Shown: positions 49,601-58,299, counted from the stretch's first letter. The stretch is 64,000 bases of DNA from Lolliginicoccus suaedae (GCF_008312885.1 NZ_VSSO01000003.1:248001-312000); one strand, 5' to 3'. Made by a program: numbers and translations. Notes: a model not told the origin generated them from the sequence alone.

Positions 49601-52592
49601 TGACCGGTTGTTCGTCGACGCCGATTTCGATGGCTTCAGCGAGGCGGCCATTGCGGCCGATAGCGGCCTGCTCGGCAAGAAGAAGCGCCGGACGGCCCTC
49701 GCTGACCAGCTCAACAAGTTTGTGCCGGGGGCGCTGAAGCTCGACGAGGCATCGGTGCTTGGCGCGTTCGCCGCAGCGCAGACGGCCCGCGAAGAAGCAC
49801 GGCAACTCAGCGAACGTGTTGCCCACGCGCCCAACGGGTGGTTTCCCACCGATAGGGACGCCGTGGCCCAGCTCAAGCAGGCTCGCGAACGCGGCCAGGC
49901 CTCCACCAGCCTCCACACCGAGCATCCCGATCTATGGCAGTGGATGCGCTCGCACCCGGCACCCGTCGCCGAGCTGCGACACATCGCCGACGCATGGACG
50001 CAGTGGCTGGAAGCCCTCTCGGCCACGAGCACCGAGATCGAGGGATGGCGCGGAGAACTGCACTGGGTCGATGCCTGGCACCGCGACGGCAGCACGTGGG
50101 CAGAGCAGCTCCACGGCACCGGGCTGCTTCCCGTGCAGCGGTGGGGACGCGTGCTCGCGCACATCGATCAGCTGCGCGGGCTGGGGCTCGATAGCTTCGC
50201 GGACCAGGTGCTCGATGGCGACCTCGACGCAGCAGACATTGAGATCGCGTACCTGCGTGGGCTCGCGCATACCGCCATCACCGAGCGCCGCAATTCCAGC
50301 GAGCTCACGTACTTCGACCGGCAAGTGCATGAAGCGCACATCAGCGCCTACACCGACCTCAACCGGGAACTGCGCGAGATCCTCCCGTACACCGTCGGCC
50401 AAGCCGTCATCAATCGGCGACCCAGCATCGACCTGCACGACAAGACCACCGGGGAGCTCGTCCGCCAGCTCGAGCGCAAGCGCGGCGGCATGAGCTTCCG
50501 CGAGCTGCTCGCCAAGTACCCGGCGGAGATCCTCTCCCTGACACCGTGCTTCCTGATGAGCCCCGCCTCCGTCGCCAGCTTCATCGACCCCACAGCCGTG
50601 CAGTTCGACATCGTCGTATTCGACGAGGCCTCCCAGATCCGGGTGCAAGAGGCCGTCGGCGCCATGGGCCGGGCACAGTCCGTCGTCGTCGTGGGCGACT
50701 CCAGGCAAATGCCGCCTACCAGCGTGATGCAAGCCAGCACTACCGAGGACGAGGCCGACAACGCCACCACGGTGCCCGAGGACCTCGACAGCATCCTCAC
50801 CGAATGCATCGAGTCCGGCCTGCCGCAGGAATGGCTCTCCTGGCACTACCGCAGTGCCGATGAATCCCTCATCGCGTTCTCCAACTCCCACTACTACGAG
50901 CAACGCCTCGCCTCGCTACCCTCCCCTGGCCGCAGCGGACATACCGGTATCTCGTGGCAGAACGTGCACGGTGAGTTCGACCGAGGCACGGGCGGCACCC
51001 GCACCAACAAGATCGAGGCCGAAGCCATCGTCAGCACGATCACGGAGCTGCTCGCCGACGGCCCGGCGTCCATCGGTGTCGTGACATTCAATGTGCAGCA
51101 GCGGGACCTGCTGCTCAACCTGCTCGAGGAAAGCACGAACTCGAATATCCAAGCCGCGCTCGCGCGCACCGACGGCGAAGCATTATTCGTGAAGAACCTG
51201 GAGAACGTTCAAGGCGACGAGCGAGACATCGTGCTGTTCTCGCTGGCATTCTCCAAGGATCCCAAGACGGGGATCCTGCCCCTCAACTTTGGCCCCCTTA
51301 TCCGACAAGGCGGCGAACGCCGTCTCAACGTCGCGATCACCCGCGCGCGCAAGAAAGTCATCCTCTTCAGCTCGTTCGACCCGCAGGATATCGATCTCAG
51401 GCGCACCCACGCCGTCGGCATGCGGCACCTGCGCGAATACATCGAGTACGCAAGCCTCGGCGGCACCATCGATTCGGACAGTTCACAGGATGGCGTGGCC
51501 AGCGAGCTCGGCAAGGACCTTGAGCGCGAGCTCGAGCTGCGCGGCATCGAGGTAGCGCACAACCATGGAATGTCCGGTTTCAAAGTCGATCTCGCTGCAC
51601 GTCGTATCGGCTCCGAGAAGTGGGAAGCGGCCATTCTCCTCGATAACCCAGCCTGGGCGAAGCGACCCACCGTGGCGGACCGCGACGGCGCACCCACGCT
51701 GCTCACCTCGATCATGGGCTGGCCACACGTGGTGCGCGTCTGGCTGCCGGAGTGGCTCATCGACCCCGACGCGGTGCTCGACAGGATCGAGAAGGCCGTG
51801 AGCGCGGAAGCGGGCATTGATGTTGTCGACGAGGCTGCGACGGTGGACGAGCCAGCCGACGAGATTGCCGCGCCAGTGGTCGAGCCAGTCGCTGAGGTGG
51901 CCCCATTTGCTCCTGATCCAACCGCATCTGTGCCTGAGCCAGCCGCACCGGAGCACGTCGATGCGACTCCCGTTGTAGTGACTTCCAGCGCGCCACCGAA
52001 AAGTGCGATGCCACAACCCGTAGCAACGCCTGCGACCCCAGCGCCCACAAACTCTCAGTCCTCCAGCGGACATCATCTGGAGACCTACGAGGAGTACCTC
52101 GGCACGCTCATCAACGCCCAGCAAGCGACTTTGCAGGATCGCATCGAAGGAATCACCGCGATCATCCGCACGGAAGGGCCCGTCGTCGGCAGCCGCATCC
52201 ACCGCGCCTACGTGCTCGCCGCAGGCGGACAGCGCGTCACCAAGCCCAACCGCGAAGCGCTGAACCAGGCAATGCACGCCATGGCTGTGCGGAAACTCGT
52301 CATCACCGACGATCCGCTGCTCCAGAAGTACCCCAAGCTGCTGACCTACCGGGTCGAGGGCCAACCCGAGGTCAAGCTCAGAGAGATCGGTCCGCGCAAC
52401 GAATTCGACGAGATACCACCACTCGAACTAGCCACCGTCATCGCGCGGATCGCCCACGAACACGGCGGCTTCGACGCCATCGATTCCGAAACCCTCATGC
52501 GGGAAACCCTCAAGATCTACGGCAAGCAGCGACTCACCGAGGGATACAAGACTTCACTGCGGGTAGCGATCGGGCTCGCGCATCAGGTATGA
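46698..52592 (+). CDS. giant transglutaminase-like/DUF4011/SF1 helicase/Vsr-like nuclease fusion
   Basis: The 1964-residue protein is a probable stand-alone defence effector. Domains in order: N-terminal beta-rich part; a transglutaminase-like domain with GNCIDLSVTYAACLEAAG (Cys near 233) and DDHAF (His near 258); DUF4011 with KWRRALLDLSLRNPLLKLPK near 400; an SF1 helicase split by a long helical insert, with Walker A GPPGTGKS near 705, Walker B FDEAS near 1308, and VQGDERDIVLFS and LNVAITRARKK; a Vsr/MTES_1575-like nuclease near 1600-1690 (GFKVDLAARR, AAILLDNPAWAKRP); and a C-terminal DUF3320-like helical domain after a Pro/Ala linker. GGAGG precedes the ATG. It adjoins an hsdR remnant and the Dpd island. 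Confidence 0.93.
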   Translation: MAVFGFDTKSFTNEVLRADIEVPPALFFALVHNSVPMVQLLRVENLTDEDLRDVSATVAVHGPSGVLAAPWHGSLAQLRAESAHSWDDFHDFRLPAQALRDNDEAYPISYQIDINCAGGMSLSFSVDSRVLAHNEWIGHPSVFESIGAFVQPNSPVVPAVLREASEILERKTGTGALVGYQEGPERVALSAAAIFEALRSRSITYVVLPASFESTGQKVRTSTAVLADRIGNCIDLSVTYAACLEAAGIRPVIFILDDHAFAGFHSLEDRLPEVTVRDRNYIHTLTQSGRVVPVETTCLTGGSTSKSFGDAHLEAMKQLDQVDRFNGLVDIHFAHRSSIRPFPTQQASAPSPNVEEQTGEQSSATTAALTLPASLAKILGEEDNLQRRIAEDDGAPDRIAKWRRALLDLSLRNPLLKLPKRGKAAEIAVPSGLLAVLDDQIHDGKPVELLAHDQVSGVNEMQGVRTVEDLDPSIINDELRKHRKAFVRVASTAYVRRMRELRREAETMLQETGSNYLYLTLGSLVHQGDSGEAHAPLFLLPVRIQGGNGNRPFAITIDGDEIASSNHCLVHWLRVKHNVRIPELEEPITDDSGIDIHKSLHAIRKALVDNQLPFRIEETASVRLLQFATFQMWRDLVDHWPVFMRNPVVKHLVEHPGDTFTDPMGPPVGDTINELDLQLPIPADGSQMRAIDIAIRGHSFVLEGPPGTGKSQTIANLISHAVRNGKKVLFVAEKQAALEVVKRRLDAVGLADFCLDLHGRKQSPTTIKAQLRAALTHSPVGSAAKLDTLKARQRKPVSMLSQYPARVHGINSGEHSLWSAYEYRQELGDGITATIPGSFFRLSKEQQDQATEIARELTTAASSASLRAEHPWRISGLRTIDASTEPHRFLAAAEELESARAVLGSLPPALEQHLRGLRSPVELRAIAACAALSAAGQLPEPGRIISEDSIATVAQFRERHNDALRYFSDRLFVDADFDGFSEAAIAADSGLLGKKKRRTALADQLNKFVPGALKLDEASVLGAFAAAQTAREEARQLSERVAHAPNGWFPTDRDAVAQLKQARERGQASTSLHTEHPDLWQWMRSHPAPVAELRHIADAWTQWLEALSATSTEIEGWRGELHWVDAWHRDGSTWAEQLHGTGLLPVQRWGRVLAHIDQLRGLGLDSFADQVLDGDLDAADIEIAYLRGLAHTAITERRNSSELTYFDRQVHEAHISAYTDLNRELREILPYTVGQAVINRRPSIDLHDKTTGELVRQLERKRGGMSFRELLAKYPAEILSLTPCFLMSPASVASFIDPTAVQFDIVVFDEASQIRVQEAVGAMGRAQSVVVVGDSRQMPPTSVMQASTTEDEADNATTVPEDLDSILTECIESGLPQEWLSWHYRSADESLIAFSNSHYYEQRLASLPSPGRSGHTGISWQNVHGEFDRGTGGTRTNKIEAEAIVSTITELLADGPASIGVVTFNVQQRDLLLNLLEESTNSNIQAALARTDGEALFVKNLENVQGDERDIVLFSLAFSKDPKTGILPLNFGPLIRQGGERRLNVAITRARKKVILFSSFDPQDIDLRRTHAVGMRHLREYIEYASLGGTIDSDSSQDGVASELGKDLERELELRGIEVAHNHGMSGFKVDLAARRIGSEKWEAAILLDNPAWAKRPTVADRDGAPTLLTSIMGWPHVVRVWLPEWLIDPDAVLDRIEKAVSAEAGIDVVDEAATVDEPADEIAAPVVEPVAEVAPFAPDPTASVPEPAAPEHVDATPVVVTSSAPPKSAMPQPVATPATPAPTNSQSSSGHHLETYEEYLGTLINAQQATLQDRIEGITAIIRTEGPVVGSRIHRAYVLAAGGQRVTKPNREALNQAMHAMAVRKLVITDDPLLQKYPKLLTYRVEGQPEVKLREIGPRNEFDEIPPLELATVIARIAHEHGGFDAIDSETLMRETLKIYGKQRLTEGYKTSLRVAIGLAHQV

Positions 52593-52639
52593 GTGGTGCG
52601 CGCTAGCCAGGCGCGGCGAGCATAGTTGTCGAGGGGCCC

Positions 52640-52951
52640 TCACGCTACAGCCTCGACAAGCGCATGCTTCTTGACGTCCTGGAGAATCTCGACGATCGCG
52701 TAGACATCGTCATCGGGGAAGATGGTGTCGGGGCGACCTTGATCGGCGTAGGGCGACTCGAAGAGCCGACCAGGGTCCATGATGCCGTTCGCGGTCAGCT
52801 CGTTGACGATCAGCTCGACGAAGCGCACCTGGTCCACCGTGAACGTGGTGTCGTCGAGATAGTTGCCGAATGCGTCCTTGGCGGCGGCGCGGTCGAGGCC
52901 GACCAGTGAGCGGATGAAAACTCCGAGGCCGCTGTTCTGCTCCCCTCGCGA
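52640..52951 (-). pseudogene. hsdR remnant: C-terminal end of a type I restriction enzyme R subunit
   Basis: The last 103 codons of a type I (HsdR-family) restriction subunit remain: LGVFIRSLVGLDRAAAKDAF, then VDQVRFVELIVNELTANGI and MDPGRLFESPYAD, which is the conserved helical C-terminal domain. In-frame stop TGA lies immediately upstream (52952-52954) and the helicase and nuclease parts are gone, as are hsdM and hsdS. Its GC content is like the host's, while sequence just to the right changes composition, so the break probably marks where the Dpd island came in. Its stop region also forms a short hairpin (52627-52658) facing the giant gene. Confidence 0.8.
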
Positions 52952-52954
52952 TCA

Positions 52955-53199
52955 TCAAACAGTGTGTCGACCTGCCCACCCGGCGCCAACGGACTACCAG
53001 GGATAGCTAGACCACGGATGGTGGACACTCGCCGCCCGAAAGCTATCCATCGCTTCAGGCGGGGTTCAGGACGTCCAAGCCCGACGGGGCGCAGCCCAAG
53101 AGACACCAATTGGGAAGCATGCGGAGTCGGCACGATTACCGACGATGGAGAATGCCTGAACAGTCCGAAGCGCGACTGGAGAACAGTGGCCTGCAGTCA
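52955..53199. other. Island-edge spacer without a supported gene
   Basis: About 245 bases between the hsdR break and queD. A minus-strand frame is open over most of it (53133 to 52810) and reads into the hsdR remnant out of frame, with no family match. I see no direct repeat, tRNA end or integrase that would mark an attachment site. Confidence 0.5.
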
Positions 53200-53565
53200 C
53201 TAACCACGATAGGTGCACCCGGAAGTGCAAGTCTCCCGAACAGTCACTGCAGACAGTCCTTCAAGTAGCGGTTCAATTCGATGCCAAAGCCACATCGCGA
53301 GATTCTCACTTGTCGGGTTCTCAAGGCCCTCGATATCATTCAGAAAGTAGTGATCAAGCTCCCGAACAATGGGCGCAACAACTCGCTTCACCTCCGCAAA
53401 ATCAACGACCCAGCCTAGCTCAGGATCGGGCTGCCCTGCGACATGAACCGTGAAACGATACGAGTGACCATGCAAGCGTGCACACTTGTGCCCCTCCGGC
53501 ACATTGGGCAGGCGATGTGCAGCTTCAAAATCAAACTCTTTAAATATCTCAATCATGCCAGTCAC
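53200..53565 (-). CDS. queD: 6-carboxy-5,6,7,8-tetrahydropterin synthase
   Basis: Converts dihydroneopterin triphosphate to 6-carboxytetrahydropterin, step two of preQ0 synthesis. The 121-residue protein has the zinc histidines in AAHRLPNVPEGHKCARLHGHSY (one in the first motif, two in HGHSY), the catalytic-type Cys in GHKCARLHG, and PTSENLAMWLW. It starts in a 4-base overlap with queE and is the last gene of queC-queE-queD. Codon use and GC content are lower than in the flanking host genes. The pathway's first enzyme (folE) is not in the window. Confidence 0.95.
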   Translation of the reverse strand: MTGMIEIFKEFDFEAAHRLPNVPEGHKCARLHGHSYRFTVHVAGQPDPELGWVVDFAEVKRVVAPIVRELDHYFLNDIEGLENPTSENLAMWLWHRIEPLLEGLSAVTVRETCTSGCTYRG

Positions 53566-54197
53566 GGAATTCCTAGTAGTTTATGCGTTTGTAGACTGAG
53601 TTGCCATCGCGGATTTTCAAGGCAGTAACGAACCGCCGCAGCGGTATTCTCCTGAACCGATTCACCATCCATAGGCTGGAGCCTGAACGTTCCGAAGTCA
53701 AGCTTCTCGTACCAAGTAGGGTCGTCTCCAGCTTGCGGATACACAAGCTTTAGTTCGTCGCCTTGGTGAACAATCAACTCTGCACCCTGCTTTGGACTAA
53801 CGCACACCCAATCGATCCCCCTAGGAACTGGCCTAGTTCCATTTGTTTCGACTGCAACGTAGAACCCAATCTTGTGCAGCGCAGTAGTCAAAGACTCGTC
53901 AACCTGAAGCAAGGGTTCTCCCCCCGTCAAAACGACCATGCGGTTTAAATGACAGGCCTGAGGCCACTGGTGCGCAATGGCCGCGGCTAGTTCGTCGGCA
54001 GTCGAGAACTTCCCCCCGTTAATACCATTGGTGCCAACGAAGTCTGTGTCACAGAACTTGCATATTGCGCGGGCCCGGTCTCGCTCATGACCAGTCCACA
54101 GGTTGCAGGCTGAGAATCGGCAGAATACCGCAGGGCGACCTGCATGCGCACCCTCACCCTGCAGGGTGTAGAAAATTTCTTTGATCTTATATGACAT
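53562..54197 (-). CDS. queE: 7-carboxy-7-deazaguanine synthase (radical SAM)
   Basis: Radical SAM enzyme that rearranges 6-carboxytetrahydropterin into the 7-deazaguanine ring. The 211-residue protein has the unusual QueE cluster motif Cys-x14-Cys-x2-Cys (CNLWTGHERDRARAICKFC) instead of CX3CX2C. It also has LTGGEPLLQ for SAM and the family N-terminus YKIKEIFYTLQGEGAHAGRP. The ATG at 54197 lies 6 bases after the queC stop. It contains ATA, TTA and other codons rare in the host flanks. Confidence 0.96.
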   Translation of the reverse strand: MSYKIKEIFYTLQGEGAHAGRPAVFCRFSACNLWTGHERDRARAICKFCDTDFVGTNGINGGKFSTADELAAAIAHQWPQACHLNRMVVLTGGEPLLQVDESLTTALHKIGFYVAVETNGTRPVPRGIDWVCVSPKQGAELIVHQGDELKLVYPQAGDDPTWYEKLDFGTFRLQPMDGESVQENTAAAVRYCLENPRWQLSLQTHKLLGIP

Positions 54198-54203
54198 CTG
54201 GAT

Positions 54204-54899
54204 TCAGTTCACCTGATATTCGAGTGGGTCGGACAGTCCTGCGTCTGCGAATCCCTTCAATCGCAGCAAGCAAGAATCACATTGCCCACATGGATGCCCC
54301 TCCGAATCTGGGTCATAGCAAGACAGGGTTAGCCCGTAGTCGATACCCAGCTTCGTTCCGGCCCTCACGATTTCGGCTTTGGACATGCTGATTAGTGGCG
54401 TATGAATCTCCACCCTCCCCCCTTGGACGCCCGCGCGCGTCGCCAGTTTAGCCATCGCTTCGAAAGCCGAAATGTACTCAGGCCGACAGTCTGGGTATCC
54501 TGAGTAATCGACTGCATTCACGCCAAGAAAAATATCCCCAGCGCCCACTGTTTCCGCATAAGCCAATGCGAATGATAGGAAAATTGTGTTTCGAGCAGGG
54601 ACGTAGGTTACCGGTATTTCATTCTCGCCCGACACGCCTTCTACTGAGTGCCGTTTCGGGACACCAATGTCGGCGGTAAGCGCAGATCCACCAAAGGCTC
54701 GCAGATCGATATCTGCAACTACGTGGCGCACGACCCCAAAGCTTTTGGCCACGCGGCGCGCGGCATCCAACTCAAGCGAATGCCGTTGGCCGTAACTGAA
54801 GGAGAGGGCGTAGACGTCGTACCCCTCGTCCTTGGCCATAGCCAGCACGGTCGTAGAGTCAAGGCCGCCGCTGAGCAGCACTACTGCGGGTGTAGGCAT
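54204..54899 (-). CDS. queC: 7-cyano-7-deazaguanine (preQ0) synthase
   Basis: ATP-dependent enzyme that turns 7-carboxy-7-deazaguanine into preQ0, the base to be inserted into DNA. The 231-residue protein has the PP-loop [46 protein letters not shown] and the zinc cysteines in [18 protein letters not shown]. The ATG at 54899 has AGGAGG before it and was preferred to a GTG at 54932 without one. It is the first gene of the leftward que operon and is divergent from the DpdC candidate. Confidence 0.96.
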   Translation of the reverse strand: MPTPAVVLLSGGLDSTTVLAMAKDEGYDVYALSFSYGQRHSLELDAARRVAKSFGVVRHVVADIDLRAFGGSALTADIGVPKRHSVEGVSGENEIPVTYVPARNTIFLSFALAYAETVGAGDIFLGVNAVDYSGYPDCRPEYISAFEAMAKLATRAGVQGGRVEIHTPLISMSKAEIVRAGTKLGIDYGLTLSCYDPDSEGHPCGQCDSCLLRLKGFADAGLSDPLEYQVN

Positions 54900-55029
54900 C
54901 GGTCCTCCTGCGCTCGTGTTGCCCTGCGCCACACTCTAGCGCAAACCGCGCCCAGCAGAAGGTCCAACATCCTTACAGTTTTCTCGCCACGCGAGACCGA
55001 CTCAGTTGCGCAGTTGCTATCGTGGGTTC

Positions 55030-55962
55030 GTGCCCAAGCTGACAGTGGTCGTCACCTGTACCGAGCGCAAGACGCCATCCCCCGCTGCCCACATGCAGGT
55101 CAGGACGCTCGACACGCCGATCGCCCACTCCGCGGCGCGCGCAGCAGAGTGGATCGACCGGGTGAGATCACAACCAGCCCTTGCCCGTGTCGAACTGCAC
55201 AAGATGTACCAAGGCGAGGCTTGGGCACAGGCCAAGTTGCTCGCACAGGAAGCCGCCTCAAAAGGATACGACGTACAGGTTCTCGTTGCGTCCGCCGGCC
55301 TTGGGCTACAGCACATTGAGTCGCTTGCAGTACCCTACTCCGCCACCTTTGCAATGAACCACGTCGACTCCGTTGCCACCAACACGTCTCATGCGCGGGC
55401 ATGGTGGAAGCAAATCACCAGTGCCCTAGGTACCGGGACACTCGCGGCGGCAACAGGACACCGAGGCCTCCTGGTCCTGTCCGAAAGTTACGCCAAGGCT
55501 ATGCACGACGACCTATCCGCACTTGGCGAACGAGGGGGCGACTTGCTCATGATCGGCGGTGCTGGAGAAGTAGTTGGAATCCCCAGAATCCCAAGTGACC
55601 GATCACTGCGGCCCGCTCTCGGAGGCACAACGACCAGTGTCACTCTACGAATCGCACGTTCATGGCTATCAGTTACACGATTGTCGCCCACGCAGCTGGT
55701 GCCTCTTCACGACCCGGATTCTGAGCGGCACTGGAAGCAATGGGCCCACTCAGTACGCCGCGAGGAGATATACAATCGAACTCGAACAGACGACACACTA
55801 ATATCAAGCTTGATCAACGAAATGCTTGCCGCAGATCAATCCTTGAGCGCAACCCGCGCGCTACGTCGCCTACGGGACTCTGGCTTCGCCTGTGAACAAG
55901 GTCGCTTCAGGGAATTGTACAAACTGCAGAAAGTTGCGCATAGTGCGAAACAACGTCAATAA
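55030..55962 (+). CDS. DpdC candidate (preQ0-in-DNA to amide conversion)
   Basis: A 310-residue protein. The N-terminal half looks like the YaaA/DUF6884-type fold: LTVVVTCTERKTP at the start, a long helix with HKMYQGEAWAQAKLLAQEA, then VQVLVASAGLGLQHIES and YSATFAMNHVDSV. DpdC of Salmonella Dpd clusters, needed to convert dPreQ0 to dADG, is described with such a domain, and this gene sits at the head of the dpd operon, so I call it a DpdC candidate; I cannot compare sequences here. The C-terminal 120 residues are helical and basic. The start is a GTG at 55030, close to a possible -10 (TGCTATCGT), so the leader is very short. The next gene overlaps by 20 bases. Confidence 0.6.
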   Translation: MPKLTVVVTCTERKTPSPAAHMQVRTLDTPIAHSAARAAEWIDRVRSQPALARVELHKMYQGEAWAQAKLLAQEAASKGYDVQVLVASAGLGLQHIESLAVPYSATFAMNHVDSVATNTSHARAWWKQITSALGTGTLAAATGHRGLLVLSESYAKAMHDDLSALGERGGDLLMIGGAGEVVGIPRIPSDRSLRPALGGTTTSVTLRIARSWLSVTRLSPTQLVPLHDPDSERHWKQWAHSVRREEIYNRTRTDDTLISSLINEMLAADQSLSATRALRRLRDSGFACEQGRFRELYKLQKVAHSAKQRQ

Positions 55963-57079
55963 GATTGAAAGGCGCGCGCTCAGAATCATGCAACACCCCG
56001 ATATGCCACTCTACCTTTTTGCACTTGCAGCAGAAGAGATCGATAGGGTGGCCGACGTCGCAAGGATCTCGCGAGACGCGGCGGGGAAGCTAATCGGCTA
56101 CCAAAGACCAGAACGGCGAATACACGTGAAACAGATTCTAGACTACCTAGATTCTGGCTCAGTCCTGTTCCCGAACGGACTCATAATGGCACTGCCAGAT
56201 GATATTCGATTTCGCGCCAGTCGCGGCCCGATGACGACGGACGGAATGTCAACCGCAGGAACGCTTGAGATTTCACTCCCTGCCGATCCCAGTTCCCCGA
56301 AACCCGCATGGATTGTCGACGGGCAGCAACGCAGTCTTGCGCTAGCAAGGACTCGAAACAAGTCGATGCCAGTGCCGATTGCAGGGTTCGTAGCGCCCAC
56401 ACTTGAGATTCAACGTGACCAGTTTCTGCGAGTCAACACTGTCGCACCACTGCCGACCAACTTGGTAACAGAGTTGCTACCCGAAGTTGCGACCGCACCA
56501 TCGTCACGAATGTCGACACGAAAACTCCCATCTGCACTTGTTGACATGCTCAATCACGAAAAAGACTCGCCATTCTACGGACTAATAAAGCGTGCGTCGA
56601 CCGAAGGTAACAATCGCAGGAATGCTATAGTGACTGACACAAGCTTAGTCGAAGCAATCAGGGAATCACTCGAGTCGCCCTCCGGTGTACTATTTCCATA
56701 CCGAAACATTGCGACCGGTAGCACCGACACCGTCGGAATACGGAACGTGCTGATAACCTACTGGTCGGGAGTCAGGGAAGTATTCCCGCACGCATGGGGA
56801 CTCCCCCCAAGCCAGTCACGCCTGATGGGAGGGGTGGGAATCAGATCAATGGGTCGACTCATGGATCGAGTAATGGTGCACACCGACCTCCAGAGTGAAA
56901 CTGCTGCAGAGGCAGTCCGCACTGAGGTCTCGCGAGTCGCACGCGTTTGCCGATGGACCGAGGGAACTTGGGAAGTCCTCGGACTACCATGGAACGAGGT
57001 GCAGAATACACCTAGGCACATCTCCGCCCTATCGAATCTCATCGCAAGAACCTACGTTGAATCACGAGTGGGGCAATAG
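55943..57079 (+). CDS. DGQQR (DndB/DpdB-like) protein 1
   Basis: A 378-residue protein of the DGQHR superfamily found in DndB and DpdB. DGQQR is at residues 126-130 (AWIVDGQQRSLALA). Other blocks: KLIGYQRPERRIHVKQILDY, FLRVNTVAPLPTNLVTELLP, SRMSTRKLPS and RLMGGVGIRSMGRLMD. In Dpd systems the DpdB ATPase works with DpdA to insert preQ0. I set the GTG at 55943 because the paralogue at 58477 aligns from RALRIMQ onward; the ATG at 55989 would cut into this. It overlaps the upstream gene by 20 bases and joins dpdA by a TAGTG stop-start. Confidence 0.82.
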   Translation: MRNNVNKIERRALRIMQHPDMPLYLFALAAEEIDRVADVARISRDAAGKLIGYQRPERRIHVKQILDYLDSGSVLFPNGLIMALPDDIRFRASRGPMTTDGMSTAGTLEISLPADPSSPKPAWIVDGQQRSLALARTRNKSMPVPIAGFVAPTLEIQRDQFLRVNTVAPLPTNLVTELLPEVATAPSSRMSTRKLPSALVDMLNHEKDSPFYGLIKRASTEGNNRRNAIVTDTSLVEAIRESLESPSGVLFPYRNIATGSTDTVGIRNVLITYWSGVREVFPHAWGLPPSQSRLMGGVGIRSMGRLMDRVMVHTDLQSETAAEAVRTEVSRVARVCRWTEGTWEVLGLPWNEVQNTPRHISALSNLIARTYVESRVGQ

Positions 57080-58299
57080 TGAAGTTCTACTTCCCAGATA
57101 GCCAGGATCTAGTAAGCCCCACATACGACTTCTCAAATGATGAGTACTCTCCACTGAGAGTCAGGCAACGCGACGATCTATACGCGCACGAAGCGCTCTC
57201 AGCTCCCGCATACGGTGGTGTTCTCGTTTCGAAGGCAATCGTCGACGGTTCGGTTCGGGGTGCCGGAAAGTATACCATGTCGCAGAGACAACGGCTTTAC
57301 CGACTCGGCGTGCGTAGGTTCTTTCGGCTTCCAGAAGGCGTCTCTACCTTGGGAGACTGCGGGGCCTTTAACTACGCCAACGAACCAACACCACCGTACT
57401 CTGTCGATGAGGTGCTCGACTTCTATGAGCACTGCGGTTTCGATGAGGGCGTCAGCATCGATCACATCATTCTCGGATTCCAGAGAGATAGCAGCGAACC
57501 ACCTAAGCAAGATTGGATCATCCGCAAACGCATTTCCTTGGAGTACGCCGAGTCCTTCATTCGCGCATCAGAACGACGAGGCAGTGCGATAACCCCGGTA
57601 GGCGCAGCACAGGGATGGAACCGCGCGAGCTACGCCGACAGCGTCCGAAGGTTGCAAGACATGGGCTACCAACGAATTGCGCTGGGCGGAATGGTTCCGC
57701 TGAAAACGCCAGATATCCTGGATTGCTTGTGCGCGATCCAGGAGATTCGATCACCTTCGACCGAACTCCACCTGCTAGGCATCACGCGAATTGATTCAAT
57801 GGAAACGTTCGCTCAACTCGGAGTTACCAGCTTTGATAGCACTTCCGCTTTTCGGCAAGCATTCATGGACGACCGCGACAACTTTCACACCGCTGACATG
57901 AAGTATGCGGCGGTTCGAGTTCCACAGGTTGACGCCAACTTAAAACTCAAGCGAGCCATCCTTGCGGGGCACATTTCCCAGCGGAAGGCACTGGATGCCG
58001 AACGAAACGCATTGCGCTCCCTGCGTGCCTTTGATTCCGGTTCTGCCACGCTCGAGCAAGCCCTCGAATCCGTTCTCGAGTACGAGAGCCTCATAGGTGT
58101 CGCCAAGTCCTACGCCACCCAGTATAGACGAACACTAGAGGCAGCTCCGTGGAAGGACTGCCCGTGCGGACTGTGCGAGCAGCACGGGATCGAGATGATC
58201 ATCTTCCGTGGTACAGAACGCAACAAGCGTCGCGGCTTCCATAACCTGGCGGTGCTTGCCTCCAGGATGGCAAGGCTGGAGCAGGACGAGACACGGTGA
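57079..58299 (+). CDS. dpdA: DNA-guanine transglycosylase DpdA (TGT paralogue)
   Basis: A 406-residue TIM-barrel protein of the tRNA-guanine transglycosylase superfamily, the Dpd branch of which exchanges guanine for preQ0 in DNA. Seen here: the LGDCGAFNY block with Asp93 (cf. TDSGAFQ in TGT), TPVGAAQGW (cf. the QGG loop), the likely nucleophile Asp253 in VTSFDSTSAFRQAF, and the zinc site Cys361-x-Cys363-x2-Cys366 with His388 (CPCGLC and GFHN). The zinc spacing is a little shorter than in tRNA TGT. The GTG start overlaps the stop of the DGQQR gene by one base, so translation is coupled. Neighbouring queCED supplies the substrate. Confidence 0.93.
   Translation: MKFYFPDSQDLVSPTYDFSNDEYSPLRVRQRDDLYAHEALSAPAYGGVLVSKAIVDGSVRGAGKYTMSQRQRLYRLGVRRFFRLPEGVSTLGDCGAFNYANEPTPPYSVDEVLDFYEHCGFDEGVSIDHIILGFQRDSSEPPKQDWIIRKRISLEYAESFIRASERRGSAITPVGAAQGWNRASYADSVRRLQDMGYQRIALGGMVPLKTPDILDCLCAIQEIRSPSTELHLLGITRIDSMETFAQLGVTSFDSTSAFRQAFMDDRDNFHTADMKYAAVRVPQVDANLKLKRAILAGHISQRKALDAERNALRSLRAFDSGSATLEQALESVLEYESLIGVAKSYATQYRRTLEAAPWKDCPCGLCEQHGIEMIIFRGTERNKRRGFHNLAVLASRMARLEQDETR

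Noticed and set aside
52810-53133. A minus-strand gene at the island edge
   Set aside because: The frame reads into the hsdR remnant out of its frame, shows no family match and has no convincing ribosome-binding site.
52955-53199. An attachment site or integrase scar at the Dpd island edge
   Set aside because: No tRNA end, direct repeat or recombinase is visible, and the right boundary is outside the window.
53200-54899. tRNA queuosine biosynthesis
   Set aside because: queF, queA and a tRNA-type tgt are absent, while DpdA and DGQQR genes are adjacent, so DNA modification explains preQ0 synthesis better.
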